From positions 8,539,001 through 8,603,000 of the forward strand of contig OZ023192.1 in assembly GCA_963995505.1 (NCBI GenBank): DNA of 64,000 nucleotides, given 5' to 3'. Below are positions 20,401 through 30,765 of the stretch, piece after piece. The notes under the pieces were generated by a model. It saw nothing but the letters and a program-made list of their open reading frames with translations, was not told the DNA's origin and made no database searches. How positions within the stretch are numbered: position 1 is the first letter of the stretch; each line of letters begins with the position of its first letter. The translations under genes and the position numbers were made by a program. The stretch is from Hypericum androsaemum (lineage: Eukaryota > Streptophyta > Magnoliopsida > Malpighiales > Hypericaceae).

Positions 20401-23400
20401 AGACAAAAGGCTAGGAAATGGCAAGGCATGGAAAGAAAAGGCAAGATAAGGCAAGGAACTGGTAAAACAAGGGAAAAAAAGGCAAGATAAGGAAAAAAGG
20501 CAAGGAAATGGCATGATAAGAAAAGAAAAAGGAAGATAAGACAAAAAAAGGAAAGGAAAAATTAGGGAAAGGCAAGGAAATGGAATGATAAGGAAAGAAA
20601 AGGCTAGATAAAGCAAGATAAGACAAGAAAAGGAAAGAAAAAGCAAGAAAATGCAAGATGGGGCAAGAAAAGGCAAGAAAAGGGAAAAAAGGGCAATAAA
20701 ATGTAAGAAGAGGAAAGAAAAGGCAAGATAAGGAAAGAAAAGGCCAGATAAGGAAAGAAATGGAAAGAAAAGGCCAGATAAGGCATGATAAGGCAAGTAA
20801 AGGCAATGAAAAGGCAAGTAAAGGCAATGAAAAGGCAAGTAAAGGCAATGAAAAGGCAAGATAAGGAAAGTAAAGGCAATAAAAGGCAAGAAAACAAAAG
20901 AAAAGGCAAGATAAGGCAAGAAAAGATAAGAAACTGTAAGAAAATGAAAGAAAAGGCAAGGAAAAGGCAAGTTAAGGCAAGAAAAGGCAAGCAAAGGCAA
21001 GGAAAAGGTAAGAAAATGCAAGGAAAGGAAAGAAAAGGGAAAAAGGCAAGAAAAGGTAGGATAATTCAAGATAAGGCAAGAAAAGGAAAGAAAAGGTAAG
21101 AAAATGAAAGAAAAGGCAAGAAAAGGGAAGGAAAAGCAAGATAAAGCAAGAAAATGAAGAAAAATGAAAGATATGGAATGAAAAGGCATGATAAGGTAAG
21201 ATAAGGCAAGATAAGGCTAGTGAAAGCAAGGAAAAGGAAAGATAAGGAAGGAAAAGGCAAGATAAGGCAAGAATAGGCAAGATAAGGCAAGAAAAAGAAA
21301 GAGAAGGGAAGATAAGGCAAGAGAAGGGCAAGGAAATAGCAAGAAATATCAAGAAAAGGCAAGAAAAGGCATGATAAGGCAAGAAAAGTCAAGATAAGGT
21401 TAGAAAAGGCAAGAAACGACAAGATAATGCAATAAAAGGCAACAAAAAGGCAAGATTAGGAAGGTAGATTCAAGAAAAAGCAAGAAAAGGCAAGATAAGG
21501 CAAGAAAAGGCAAGATAAGTCAAAAAAGGCAAGAAAAGGCAAGATAAGGCAAGAAAGGCAAGAAAATGCAAGGAAAAGGCAAGATAAGGAAATAAAAGGC
21601 AAGCTAAGGCAAGGAAAATGCAAGATAAGGAAAGAAAAGGCATGCTAAGGAAAGAAAATGCAAGGAAATGGTAAGATAAGGAAAGAAAAGGCAATATAAG
21701 ACAAGAAAAGGCAAGGAAAAAGCAAAATAAGGAATGAAAAGGCAAGAAAAGAAAGAAAAGGCAACAAAGGTCAACAAAAGGCAAGAAAATGCAAGATAAA
21801 GCAAGAAAAAGCAAGAAAAGACAAGCAAGAAAAGGAAAAGAAAAGGCTAGATATGGAAAAAAGGCAAGGAAAGGCAAGAAATAGCAAGATAAGCCAAGAA
21901 AAGGCAAGGAAAAGGCAAGAAAAGGCAATGAAATAGCAAGAAATGAAAGAAAAGGCAAGATAAGGCAAAAAACCGGCTAGGAAAAGGCAAGAAAAAGCAA
22001 GGAAATGGCAAGATAAGGCAAGTAAAGGCAAGATAGGGAAAGAAAAGCCAAGAAAAGCCAAGATAAAGCAAGAAAAGGCAAGATAAGGCAAGAAAAGATA
22101 AGAAAAGGCAAGATGAGGCAAGAAAAGGCAAGATGAGGGAAGAAAGGGTAATAAAATGTAACAATAGGAAAGATAAGGAAAGAAAAGGAAAGAAAAGGAA
22201 AGAAAACAACAGATAAGGACGATATGACAAGAAAAGGCAATGAACAGGCAAGGAAAAGGCAAGATGAGGAAAGTAAAGGCAATAAAAGGCAAGAAAATAA
22301 AAGAAAAGGCAAGATAAGGTGAGAAAAGGAAAGAAACAGTAAGAAAATTAAAAAAAAAGGCAATAAAAGGCAAGGAAAATGCAAGAAAAGGCTAGAAAAC
22401 AAAAGAACAGGCAAGATAAGGCAAGAAAAGGAAAGAAATGGTAAGAAAGTGAAAGAAAAGTCAAGGAAAAGGAAAGAAATGATAAGAAAATGAAAGAAAA
22501 GGCAAGAAAACAAAAGAAAAGGCAAGAAAAGGTAAGAAACGGTAAGAAAATGAAAGAAAAGGCAAGAAAAGAAAGGAAAATGCAAGAAACGAAAAGAAAA
22601 TGAAAGAAAATGAAAGAAAAGGCAAGATAAGGCCAGGAAAAGGCAAGGTAAGGCAAGATAAGGGAAGAAAAGGCAAGATAAGGCAAGAAAAGGCAAGATA
22701 AGGTAAGAAAAGGCAAGAAAATGCAAGGAAAAGGCAAGATAAGTAAAGGAAAAGCCAAGAAAATGCAAGAAAAGGAAAAGAAATGGCAAGAAAAGCCAAG
22801 AAAAGGAAAAAAAAAGGCATGGAAAAGGCAAGATAAGGAAAGAAAAGTCATGATAAGGCAAGAAAAGCCAAGGAAAAAGCAAGATAAGGCAAGAAATGGC
22901 AAGATCAGGCAAGAAAAGGCAAAATAGGGCAAGAAAAAGGCAAGAATAAGCAAGGAAAAGGCAATAAAAGGCATGATAAGGCAAGAAAATGAAATAAAAG
23001 GTAAGAAAAGGCAAAATAAGGCAAGATAAGGCAAGTAAAGGTAATAGAAGGCAAGAAAAGACAATAAAAAGCAAGAACAGACAAAATAAGGAAAGAAAAG
23101 ACATGATAAGGCAAGAAAAGGAAAGGAAAAGGCAAGAAAATGCAAGGAAATGGCATGATATGGAAAGAAAAGGCAAGATGAGGTAAGAAAAGGCAAGATG
23201 GGGCAAGAAAAGGCAAGATAAGGGAAGAAAAGGCAAGTAAAATTTAGGAAAAGGCAAGGAAAAGGAAAGATAAGGAAAGAAAAGGCTAGATAAAGTAAGA
23301 TACGGCAAGAAAAGGAAAGCAAAGGCTAGAAAAGGCAAGAAAAGGGAAGAAAGGGCAATAAAATGTAAGAAAAGGCCAAGAAAAGGCAACAAAACAAAAG

Positions 23401-25149
23401 AAAAAGCAAGATAATGCAAGAAATGGTAAGAAAATGAAGAAAGGCAAGAAAATGCTAGAAAAGGCAAGGACAAGACAAGATAAGGCAAGATAAAGCAAGA
23501 TAAGGGAAGAAAAGCCAAGATAATGCAAGAAAAGGCAAGAAAAAGCAAGATAAGGTAAGAAAAGGCAAGATAGGAAAGAAAAGGCATGATAAGGCAAGAA
23601 AAGGCAAGAACAAGGAAAGATAAGACATGATAAGGCAAGAAAAGGCAAGAAATGCAAGGAGAAGGCAAGAAAGGGAAGATAAGGTAAGAAAATGAAAGAT
23701 AAGGCAAGTAAAGGCAAGGAAAAGGCATGATAAGGCAAGGAAAAGGAAAGATAAGACAAGATAAGGCAAGAAAATGTGAGAAACGCAAGGAAATGGCAAG
23801 AAAGGCAAGATGAGGCAAGAAAAGGAAAGATAATGCAAGTAAAGGCACGGAAAAGGCAAGAAAAGGAAAGAAAAGGTAAGATAAGGCTAGAAAAGGCAAG
23901 ATTAGGAAGGAAAAGGCATTATAAGTAAAAAAGGAAAGGAAAAGTCAAGATAAGGCAAGAAATTGTAAGAAAAGGAAAAAAATTGCAAGAAACGGCCAGG
24001 AAAAGGTAAGATAAGGAAAGAAAAGGCATGACAAGGAAAGAAAATGCAAGCAAAAAGCAAGATAAGGTAAGAAATGGTAAGAAAAGGTAAGATAAGGCAT
24101 GAAAAGGCAAGGAAAAGACAATATAAGGCAAGAAAAGGTAAGAAAATGCAAGGAAAAGGCAAGAAAACCAAGGAAAAGGTAATAAATGACAATATAAGGC
24201 AAGAAAAGGAAAGAAAAGGTATGAAAAGGCAAGAATAGGAAAGAAAAGGCAAGATAAGGCAAGAATAGGCAATAGAAGGCAAGAAATGGCAAGAAAAGAC
24301 AATAAAAGGCAAGAAAAGACAAGATAAGGCAAGAAAAGGCATGATAAGGCAAGGAAAAGGCAAGAAAAGGCAAGGAAAAGGCAAGGAATAGGCAAGATAA
24401 GGAAAGAAAAGGCAAGATAAGGCAAGAAAAAAGGCAAGGAAATGGCATGATAGGGAAAGAAAAAGCAAGATAAGACAAAAAAAGGAAAGGAAAAATAAGG
24501 AAAAGGCAAGGAAAAGTTAAGATAAGGAAAGAAAAGGATAGATAAAGCAAGATAAGATAAGAAAATGAAAGAAAAAGCAAGAAAAGGCAAGATGAGGCAA
24601 GAAAAGGCAAAAAAAGGGAAGAAATGGCAATAAAATGTAAGAAAAGGAAAGAAAAGGCAAGATAAGGAAAGAAAAGGCCAAATAAGGAAAGAAATGGCAA
24701 GAAAAGGCCTGATAAGGCATGATATGGCAAGAAAGGACAATGAAAAGGCAAGATAAGGAAAGTAAAGGCAATAAACGGCAAGAAAACAAAAGAAAAGGCA
24801 AGATAAGGCAAGAAAAGACAAGATAAGGCAAGATGAGGCAAGCAAAGGTAAGATGAGGGAAGAGAGTGCAATAAAATGTAAGAAAAGGAAAGAAAAGGAA
24901 AAATAAGGAAAGAAAAGGCTAGATAAGGAAAGAAAAGACCAGATAAGGATGATATGACAAGAAAAGGCAATGAACAGTCAAGGAAAAGGCAAGATGACGA
25001 AACTAAAGGCAATAAAAGGCAAGAAAATAAAACAAAAGGTAAGATAAGGCAAGAAAAGGCAAGAAACGGTAAGAAAATAAAAGAAAAGGCAAGAAAAAGC
25101 AAGAAACAATAAGAAAATGAAAGAAAAGGCAAGAAAACAAAAGAAAAGG
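14442..25149. repeat. Satellite S1: purine-strand-biased tandem array (10.7 kb)
   Basis: The + strand is built almost only from variants of AAGGCAAGAA and AAGGCAAGAT (10-12 bp), with GGAAAG, GGTAAG, GGCATG and ATGG variants. Nearly all bases are purines; C is mostly in GGCAAG and T mostly in GATAAGG. The array has no gene. The reverse strand lacks stop codons for hundreds of codons because the unit rarely forms TAA, TAG or TGA there; the resulting Leu/Phe/Pro/Ser/Cys-only frames are not proteins. Longer motifs recur and give a higher-order structure (see separate entries). Confidence 0.93.
14885..21870. repeat. Higher-order marker 1 within S1
   Basis: A block made of GACAAGCAAGAAAAGGAAAG followed by a TAAGATATGG-AAAAAA segment recurs at about 14931, 15431, 16471, 17009, 17925, 18703, 20339 and, more diverged, 21844. 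Each copy is preceded about 90 bp upstream by a segment containing AAAGCCAACAAAAGGC or a variant. Spacings are about 500, 1040, 538, 916, 778, 1636 and 1505 bp, so the higher-order unit is irregular. I do not see this marker in the satellite to the right of 21.9 kb. Confidence 0.75.
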
Positions 25150-25675
25150 TAGTGTAGGAACACGTCAATTTTGGGGTGATGAGAGTGATCTGGAATGAAT
25201 CAGAACGAAACAAAATAAAAGATAGAATTCCTAAGGCAAGAGCTTCCGCAATTGACAAAAGGAAGGGCCTAATGAGTTAGGCAGCCTCTAAAGGGCGTGT
25301 TTAATGTGACAACCATGCAAATCCTTGCACACAAGGTAAGAGAATCACTCTCAATATTCTGGGTTTTTCAAAATCTGTCTGTTTCCTTTATTGGAGCGAG
25401 CTATAAAAAGGAATGCAAGCTGGCGGTTACAAAACAGAACGCCCCTAGCATCTAATGCCTTTAAGGCACGCATCTAATGCCATAAGTTGGCACTATCAAC
25501 CCACGTTCATCAGCTGGACAGTCCCAAGCTGGAATTGGAAATTAAAAGCAATTAAAACCAATCATAAAGAGTTTAAGTTCTGAATTAGCCAACGTGCATA
25601 TAAGCACTTATTTAAACGAACTAATTAAAAGGTGGCGCCAATCAGGAATGTGGCAAGCTGGACGTTCCTACGTCA
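25150..25675 (-). repeat. 3' LTR of element C (526 bp)
   Basis: The minus-strand start is TGACGTAGGAACGTCC. The end is either CCTACA (25153) or, if the three extra shared bases are counted, CCTACACTA (25150). The longer form restores the 2-nt gap to the primer-binding site seen in A, B, D and E, so I prefer it. The last 34 bases of the gag-pol frame lie inside this LTR. Confidence 0.85.
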
Positions 25676-28600
25676 TCCTCCTCACCTTGGAGTTGAACTT
25701 GTCCTCGAGTTGCAAGTCTGGATGGCATGGGAAAGGCATCATAATAAGGCGTGAGGTCAGCAACGTTGAAGCTTTTGGAAACTCCATACTCTTCGGGCAG
25801 ATCAATGACATATGCATTGTCATTTATACGCCTTAACACCTTGAATGGTCCGTACTTCCTAGCTTGCAACTTGCCACCTGCGATGTTGCTTGGTAATCTC
25901 TCCTTCCTGAAGTGAACCATGACTTGCTCACCAGGCTGAAAGATTTGGACACGACGATGCTCATCTACTCTCGCCTTCTCCTTGGCATACGCTTCCTCTA
26001 ACTTCTTGCGCACCTCTTCAATCACAGCCTGTGCTTGCTCAGCGAATGCAACGGCCGAAGGATTGCTCTTGCTTGGTCTTGGGACTAAAGATACATCCAC
26101 TAAATGGTTAGGAACCTTAGTATAAACTAAGGAGAAAGGTGACTTTCCTGTCATGCGATGCACTGCCCCATTATATGCGAACTCAGCTATAGGCAAAGCT
26201 AAGTCCCATTGTCGTTTCTTCTCGTGGCAAAGGCTCCTCAGCAAGTTCCCAAGTGTTCTATTGGTGGCTTCGGTCTGGCCATCAGTTTGTGGATGTGCCG
26301 TGGTACTGAATTGCAAGGTGGCATCGAACATCTTCCACAACGTCTTCCAAAAGCTTGCCAAGAACTTCACATCACGATCAGACGTGATGGTGCGGGGAAC
26401 TCCATGCAATCTGACCACTTCCTTGAAGAAATGTCTTGCTACACCACTTGCATCATTGGTCTTTCGGCAAGGAATGAAGTGCGCCATCTTGGACAACCTG
26501 TCAACAACCACAAAGATAGAATCCACACCACGAGGGGTGCGAGGTAAGCCAAGCACAAAGTCCATGCTCAGGTCCTCCCAAATGGCCTTAGGAACGGGTA
26601 GTGGCGTGTAGAGTCCCGTGTTGTGCACTGTCCCCTTGGTCTCTTGGCACACTCTACAATGTCTCACCATCTTCTCAACCTCCTTGCCTAACTTAGGCCA
26701 ATAGAACCTTTCAGTTAGAAAGGCCAACGTCTTGTCTCTTCCAAGGTGGGCAGAAAGTCCACCACCATGCATTTCCCATATAAGTTGTTGTCGTAGTGAT
26801 GTGTTGGGAATACAAAGCTGATTTCCCTTCATTAGGTATCCCTCATGCAAGAAGTAATCTGCCACAGCCTTACCACTCTTGCATTTCTTCCAAACTTCAC
26901 CGAAATCATCATCATCTTCATAAAGCTCCTTAATGCACTCAAAAGCAGTAACACTTCCCCTCAGCTCCACAAGCAAGCTCGTTCTTCTACTAAGAGCATC
27001 AGCCACCACATTATGACTCCCACTTTTATGAGCTATCTTGAAGGGAAATTTCTGTAGATACGTGCACCATCTAGCATGCATATGATTCACGAACTTAGAC
27101 TGGTCATTCACAAACTTCAGCGCCTTGTGATCAGTGTACAAAACAAACTCTTTTCCCACGAGATAATGTTCCCAAGTCTTTAGAGCTCGGAAAACAGCAT
27201 AATATTCTTGCTCATAAGTGGTCCAAGTTTGTCTATGCTCACTCAACTTCTCACTAAAATAAGCTATAGGGCGTTTCTCCTGAGATAGAACAGCTCCTAT
27301 GCCTACTCCACATGCATCAACATCTACTTCAAAGAGTTTAGCAAAATCAGGAAGTGCAAGTACCGTTGTAGAACTCAGTTTCTCCTTCAATTCAGCAAAT
27401 GCGCGCCCTGATTCTTTGCTCCATTCAAACTTCGCTTGCTTCTTGAGCAAGGCAGTGAGAGGGGCCGCAATCAAGCTGAAGTTGCGGATGAATCTCCGAT
27501 AGAAACTTGCTAAGCCAAGGAAGCTCCGCACCTGCCTTGCATTGGAAGGTATTGGCCATGTGCGAATGGCTTCAACTTTGGACTGGTCCACTTGAACTCC
27601 ATCTTTTCCCACCACGAAGCCTAGAAATAGTAGCTTTTCCTTCCAGAAAATGCACTTCTTCAAGTTGATTATCAAGCTGTTGCTCTTCAAGGCTTCAAAT
27701 ACTTGCTTCAAGTGGTCCATGTGCTCCTCCTCTGACTTGCTAAACACAAGAATGTCATCGAAGTATACGACAACAAACTTGTCCAAGAACGGCTTCATGA
27801 CTTGGTGCATCAAGCGCATGAAGGTACTTGGAGCATTGGTCAGCCCGAATGGCATGACAAGCCACTCGTACAATCCATCCTTCGTCTTGAAGGCCGTCTT
27901 CCACTCATCACCAGGGCGGATGCGGATCTGGTGGTATCCACTCTTCAGGTCTATCTTTGAAAAGATAATTGATCCGCTCAAGCTGTCCAACATGTCGTTT
28001 AGACGAGGAATTGGAAAGCGGTACCCCACGGTTATCTTGTTGATGGCGCGACTGTCCACACACATCCTCCAAGTGCCATCCTTCTTCGGGACCAAGAGGG
28101 CAGGAACTCCGCATGGACTAAGGCTCTCCTGTAGGTAGCCTCTCTCCAACAACTCTTGGATCTGCCTCCTTAGCTCCTGGTTCTCTTGCGGACTCATCTT
28201 GTAATGAGGCAAGTTTGGCAAAGTTGCACCAGGGATCAGGTCAATCTGATGTTGTATCTCCCTTAAGGGTGGCAAACCCTTAGGCAACTCTTCAGGTGTA
28301 ACTTCTGGAAAGAGTTCAAGCAACTCTTTAATCTGGTTGGGGAAGTTGTCCTCCGAATTCTCCTCAAGCTCCGAGGCTTCCTTCATCACGAACAAGTAAA
28401 ATTCTCCAACCTCCTTGATGGCAGAATTGAGAAATCCCGTGGAAGTCACGAGGGACACAATCTGCATGGTACTATTCAGGTGGATCCTCCCTTGCTTAGG
28501 CTTCCGTGGAAGGAGAGTGAACTGCTGATTGCCTTTCTTCACTTCATAGGTGTTCTCCTTTCCTTTATGGACAGCCTGGTTGTCAAATTCCCAAGGGCGT

Positions 28601-30060
28601 CCCAACAGAATGTGGCAAGCATCCATCTCCAACACATCACATGTCACCACGTCATTGAACTTGCCAATGGAAATAGGAACCACGCACTTGGAATTGACCT
28701 TGATTCCTCCACCAGAACGCACCCAACCAATGGAGTAAGGAGCTAGATGAGGCGTGACTTTGAGACCAAGCTTGTCCACAACATGCTTGCTCACAAAATT
28801 CTCCTGGCTCCCTCCATCAATAATCACTTCGCACACCTCCTCTCCAACATGGCACTTGGTGCGAAATAGATTGTGCCTCTGAGAATCCTCTTTCTTTGTT
28901 GTGGTTAGTGCCACCTTCTGAATGACACCACAATAGTCTTCCTCCTCATACTGATCCTCAGACTCTTCCTCCGCACTTTCTTCCACCGGGGCACAATAGA
29001 GTGACTCATGTTGCTCGCCCTCATCATCCTTTTCACAAACTTGCACGAACTTCCTCTTAGGACAATCACTTGATTTGTGACCAAGTTCATTGCACTTAAA
29101 GCATCTGATCGTGGAAGTGCCCTCCACCTCTTTTCCTTTTCGTTGAGGGGCATCCGTAGCAACCCTAGGCCTGGTTGCTTGAGGAACAATCTTTTCCGCT
29201 CCTCCTCGTTGAAAAGTTGAAGGCTGACCAGGTCCTGAATAACGTGGAAAAGAAGTCTTCTTCTTCTTAAGGGTTGCTCCAATTTTTCTTGCTTTGTGGC
29301 ACGCATCTTGGAAGAAGAGAAAAGTGTCAAATTCCATTCTACTTTTTACTTCAAAATTCAGGCCATCAATATAGCGTGCAATCTGTTGATCTTCATTCTC
29401 TTCAATATCATTCCGGGCAGCAAGCCTCATGAACTCGGCTGTATACTCATCCACGGATCTGTTTCCTTGAGAGCATGACAAGAACTGAAGATACAACGAT
29501 TGGTGGTAATCCACAGGAAGAAAACGAGACCTGAGGGCTTGTTCCATTGAAGGCCAATCACGAATAGGAGCCTCTCCTCTCCTCCTCCTTGTCTCTTGTT
29601 CCTTCCTCCACCAAACGGCTGCACCAGATTCCAACTTAAAGGCTACGTAGTTAACCTTCTGTTCTTCAGTTAGCTCCATGCAATCGAAATACTTCTCTAC
29701 TGAATCCAGCCAATTCAGAAAAGTCTCCACATCTACATCTCCATAAAACTTCTCTATGTTCATCTTAAAAGGCCTATCAATTCTCCTTTCATACCTCTCT
29801 TCTGGCCTATTGACTTCTCTTCTTGCAACTGGGACAGCAGCTCCACGGCCTCTTCCACGAGCACCTCGGTTCCCTCTTGCATAAAGGGTAGCATCCGAAT
29901 CACCTTCTTCTTCTTCTTCAGCTATTGGAGGGTGGTCTCGCCTTGCTGGTTGAGGTTGTTGCACGACCAGATTGGCAAGTTGTGTGCGGATCTCCATGAT
30001 TGCAGCCTCCAAATTGGTGAACCGTTGATTCATATCAGGTCTGGGGTCTTGGTCGGCCAT
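25642..30060 (-). CDS. Gag-pol polyprotein of element C (1472 aa, intact)
   Basis: One uninterrupted frame from a Met 179 bp beyond the 5' LTR. The first residues form a short predicted helix (NLEAAIMEIRTQLANL), then an Arg/Gly-rich tract (RGARGRGRG), then gag from FKMNIEKFYGD onward. The CCHC knuckle starts at Cys320 (CFKCNELGHKSSDC). The protease motif DGGSQENF follows an acidic linker. The RT box YFDD is at 766-769. RNase H, the HHCC zinc region (CRVCQETKG) and the integrase core with D, D and E follow, then GPFKVLRRINDNAY near the C terminus. There is no clear chromodomain. Unlike A, B and D, the frame at the polypurine tract is shifted so that it reads GEEDDVGTSSLPHS into the LTR. Every catalytic motif I looked for is present, so this copy could be active. 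Confidence 0.95.
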   Translation of the reverse strand: MADQDPRPDMNQRFTNLEAAIMEIRTQLANLVVQQPQPARRDHPPIAEEEEEGDSDATLYARGNRGARGRGRGAAVPVARREVNRPEERYERRIDRPFKMNIEKFYGDVDVETFLNWLDSVEKYFDCMELTEEQKVNYVAFKLESGAAVWWRKEQETRRRRGEAPIRDWPSMEQALRSRFLPVDYHQSLYLQFLSCSQGNRSVDEYTAEFMRLAARNDIEENEDQQIARYIDGLNFEVKSRMEFDTFLFFQDACHKARKIGATLKKKKTSFPRYSGPGQPSTFQRGGAEKIVPQATRPRVATDAPQRKGKEVEGTSTIRCFKCNELGHKSSDCPKRKFVQVCEKDDEGEQHESLYCAPVEESAEEESEDQYEEEDYCGVIQKVALTTTKKEDSQRHNLFRTKCHVGEEVCEVIIDGGSQENFVSKHVVDKLGLKVTPHLAPYSIGWVRSGGGIKVNSKCVVPISIGKFNDVVTCDVLEMDACHILLGRPWEFDNQAVHKGKENTYEVKKGNQQFTLLPRKPKQGRIHLNSTMQIVSLVTSTGFLNSAIKEVGEFYLFVMKEASELEENSEDNFPNQIKELLELFPEVTPEELPKGLPPLREIQHQIDLIPGATLPNLPHYKMSPQENQELRRQIQELLERGYLQESLSPCGVPALLVPKKDGTWRMCVDSRAINKITVGYRFPIPRLNDMLDSLSGSIIFSKIDLKSGYHQIRIRPGDEWKTAFKTKDGLYEWLVMPFGLTNAPSTFMRLMHQVMKPFLDKFVVVYFDDILVFSKSEEEHMDHLKQVFEALKSNSLIINLKKCIFWKEKLLFLGFVVGKDGVQVDQSKVEAIRTWPIPSNARQVRSFLGLASFYRRFIRNFSLIAAPLTALLKKQAKFEWSKESGRAFAELKEKLSSTTVLALPDFAKLFEVDVDACGVGIGAVLSQEKRPIAYFSEKLSEHRQTWTTYEQEYYAVFRALKTWEHYLVGKEFVLYTDHKALKFVNDQSKFVNHMHARWCTYLQKFPFKIAHKSGSHNVVADALSRRTSLLVELRGSVTAFECIKELYEDDDDFGEVWKKCKSGKAVADYFLHEGYLMKGNQLCIPNTSLRQQLIWEMHGGGLSAHLGRDKTLAFLTERFYWPKLGKEVEKMVRHCRVCQETKGTVHNTGLYTPLPVPKAIWEDLSMDFVLGLPRTPRGVDSIFVVVDRLSKMAHFIPCRKTNDASGVARHFFKEVVRLHGVPRTITSDRDVKFLASFWKTLWKMFDATLQFSTTAHPQTDGQTEATNRTLGNLLRSLCHEKKRQWDLALPIAEFAYNGAVHRMTGKSPFSLVYTKVPNHLVDVSLVPRPSKSNPSAVAFAEQAQAVIEEVRKKLEEAYAKEKARVDEHRRVQIFQPGEQVMVHFRKERLPSNIAGGKLQARKYGPFKVLRRINDNAYVIDLPEEYGVSKSFNVADLTPYYDAFPMPSRLATRGQVQLQGEEDDVGTSSLPHS

Positions 30061-30239
30061 GAGCTCGGAGTTTGGTGGTGCTAGGTAGGTTAATGAGGAA
30101 CGGATCAGGGAATCACGTTTCCTTGTTGCACAGATCGTGGATGGGCTCTCTCAAATCTTACCAGGTGATAACGTTAAACTCTCAGCCTAAAAATCAATAC
30201 GGAGATTGATTTGATCGAAACTAAAGCTCTGATACCACT
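30061..30239 (-). promoter_or_regulatory. Leader and primer-binding site of element C
   Basis: Short leader. The primer-binding site TGGTATCAGAGC is on the minus strand at 30226-30237, separated from the LTR by AG. It pairs with the 3' end of plant initiator tRNA-Met, the usual primer for minus-strand DNA in this order. Confidence 0.88.
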
Positions 30240-30765
30240 TAGTGTAGGAACACGTCAATTTTGGGGTGATGAGAGTGATCTGGAATGAATCAGAACGAAA
30301 CAAAATAAAAGATAGAATTCCTAAGGCAAGAGCTTCCGCAATTGACAAAAGGAAGGGCCTAATGAGTTAGGCAGCCTCTAAAGGGCGTGTTTAATGTGAC
30401 AACCATGCAAATCCTTGCACACAAGGTAAGAGAATCACTCTCAATATTCTGGGTTTTTCAAAATCTGTCTGTTTCCTTTATTGGAGCGAGCTATAAAAAG
30501 GAATGCAAGCTGGCGGTTACAAAACAGAACGCCCCTAGCATCTAATGCCTTTAAGGCACGCATCTAATGCCATAAGTTGGCACTATCAACCCACGTTCAT
30601 CAGCTGGACAGTCCCAAGCTGGAATTGGAAATTAAAAGCAATTAAAACCAATCATAAAGAGTTTAAGTTCTGAATTAGCCAACGTGCATATAAGCACTTA
30701 TTTAAACGAACTAATTAAAAGGTGGCGCCAATCAGGAATGTGGCAAGCTGGACGTTCCTACGTCA
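30240..30765 (-). repeat. 5' LTR of element C (526 bp)
   Basis: It reads identical to the 3' LTR. The minus strand contains TTTTTATAGC and AATAAAGG near 30478-30500, a plausible promoter and polyadenylation pair. It abuts satellite at 30766. Confidence 0.88.

Larger units (their letters stand above)
25150..30765 (-). mobile_element. Element C: complete autonomous Ty3/gypsy retrotransposon
   Basis: Complete minus-strand element of 5616 bp with two LTRs, primer-binding site, intact gag-pol ORF and polypurine tract. The LTRs read as identical, which suggests a very recent insertion. The sequence AAAAGG flanks it on both sides (25144-25149 and 30766-30771), compatible with a 6-bp target duplication. 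In an array full of AAAAGG this has limited weight. Gag and pol place it with A and D in lineage 1. Confidence 0.93.

Noticed and set aside
14354..23000. Plus-strand Lys/Arg/Gln-rich frames (for example 16574-16831, 20785-21099) that resemble basic nuclear proteins.
   Set aside because: They are compositional reads of the purine strand, with no conserved start or domain.
14442..25149. CRISPR-like or bacterial repeat array.
   Set aside because: There is no unique spacer, no fixed repeat length and no cas gene; the context is plant retrotransposons.
14285..25258. Many minus-strand frames of 80-640 codons that look like multi-pass membrane proteins (Leu/Phe/Pro/Ser/Cys only).
   Set aside because: They are the reverse complement of the satellite unit, overlap each other in all three frames, have no domain structure, and stay open only because the unit rarely forms stop codons on that strand. 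The same holds for frames in 30.7-33.9, 39.2-45.1 and 58.6-60.5 kb.
25594..29624. Plus-strand frames of 60-160 codons across element C, and similar ones antisense to A, D, E1, E2, E3 and F.
   Set aside because: They are antisense or out-of-frame shadows of the gag-pol polyproteins.
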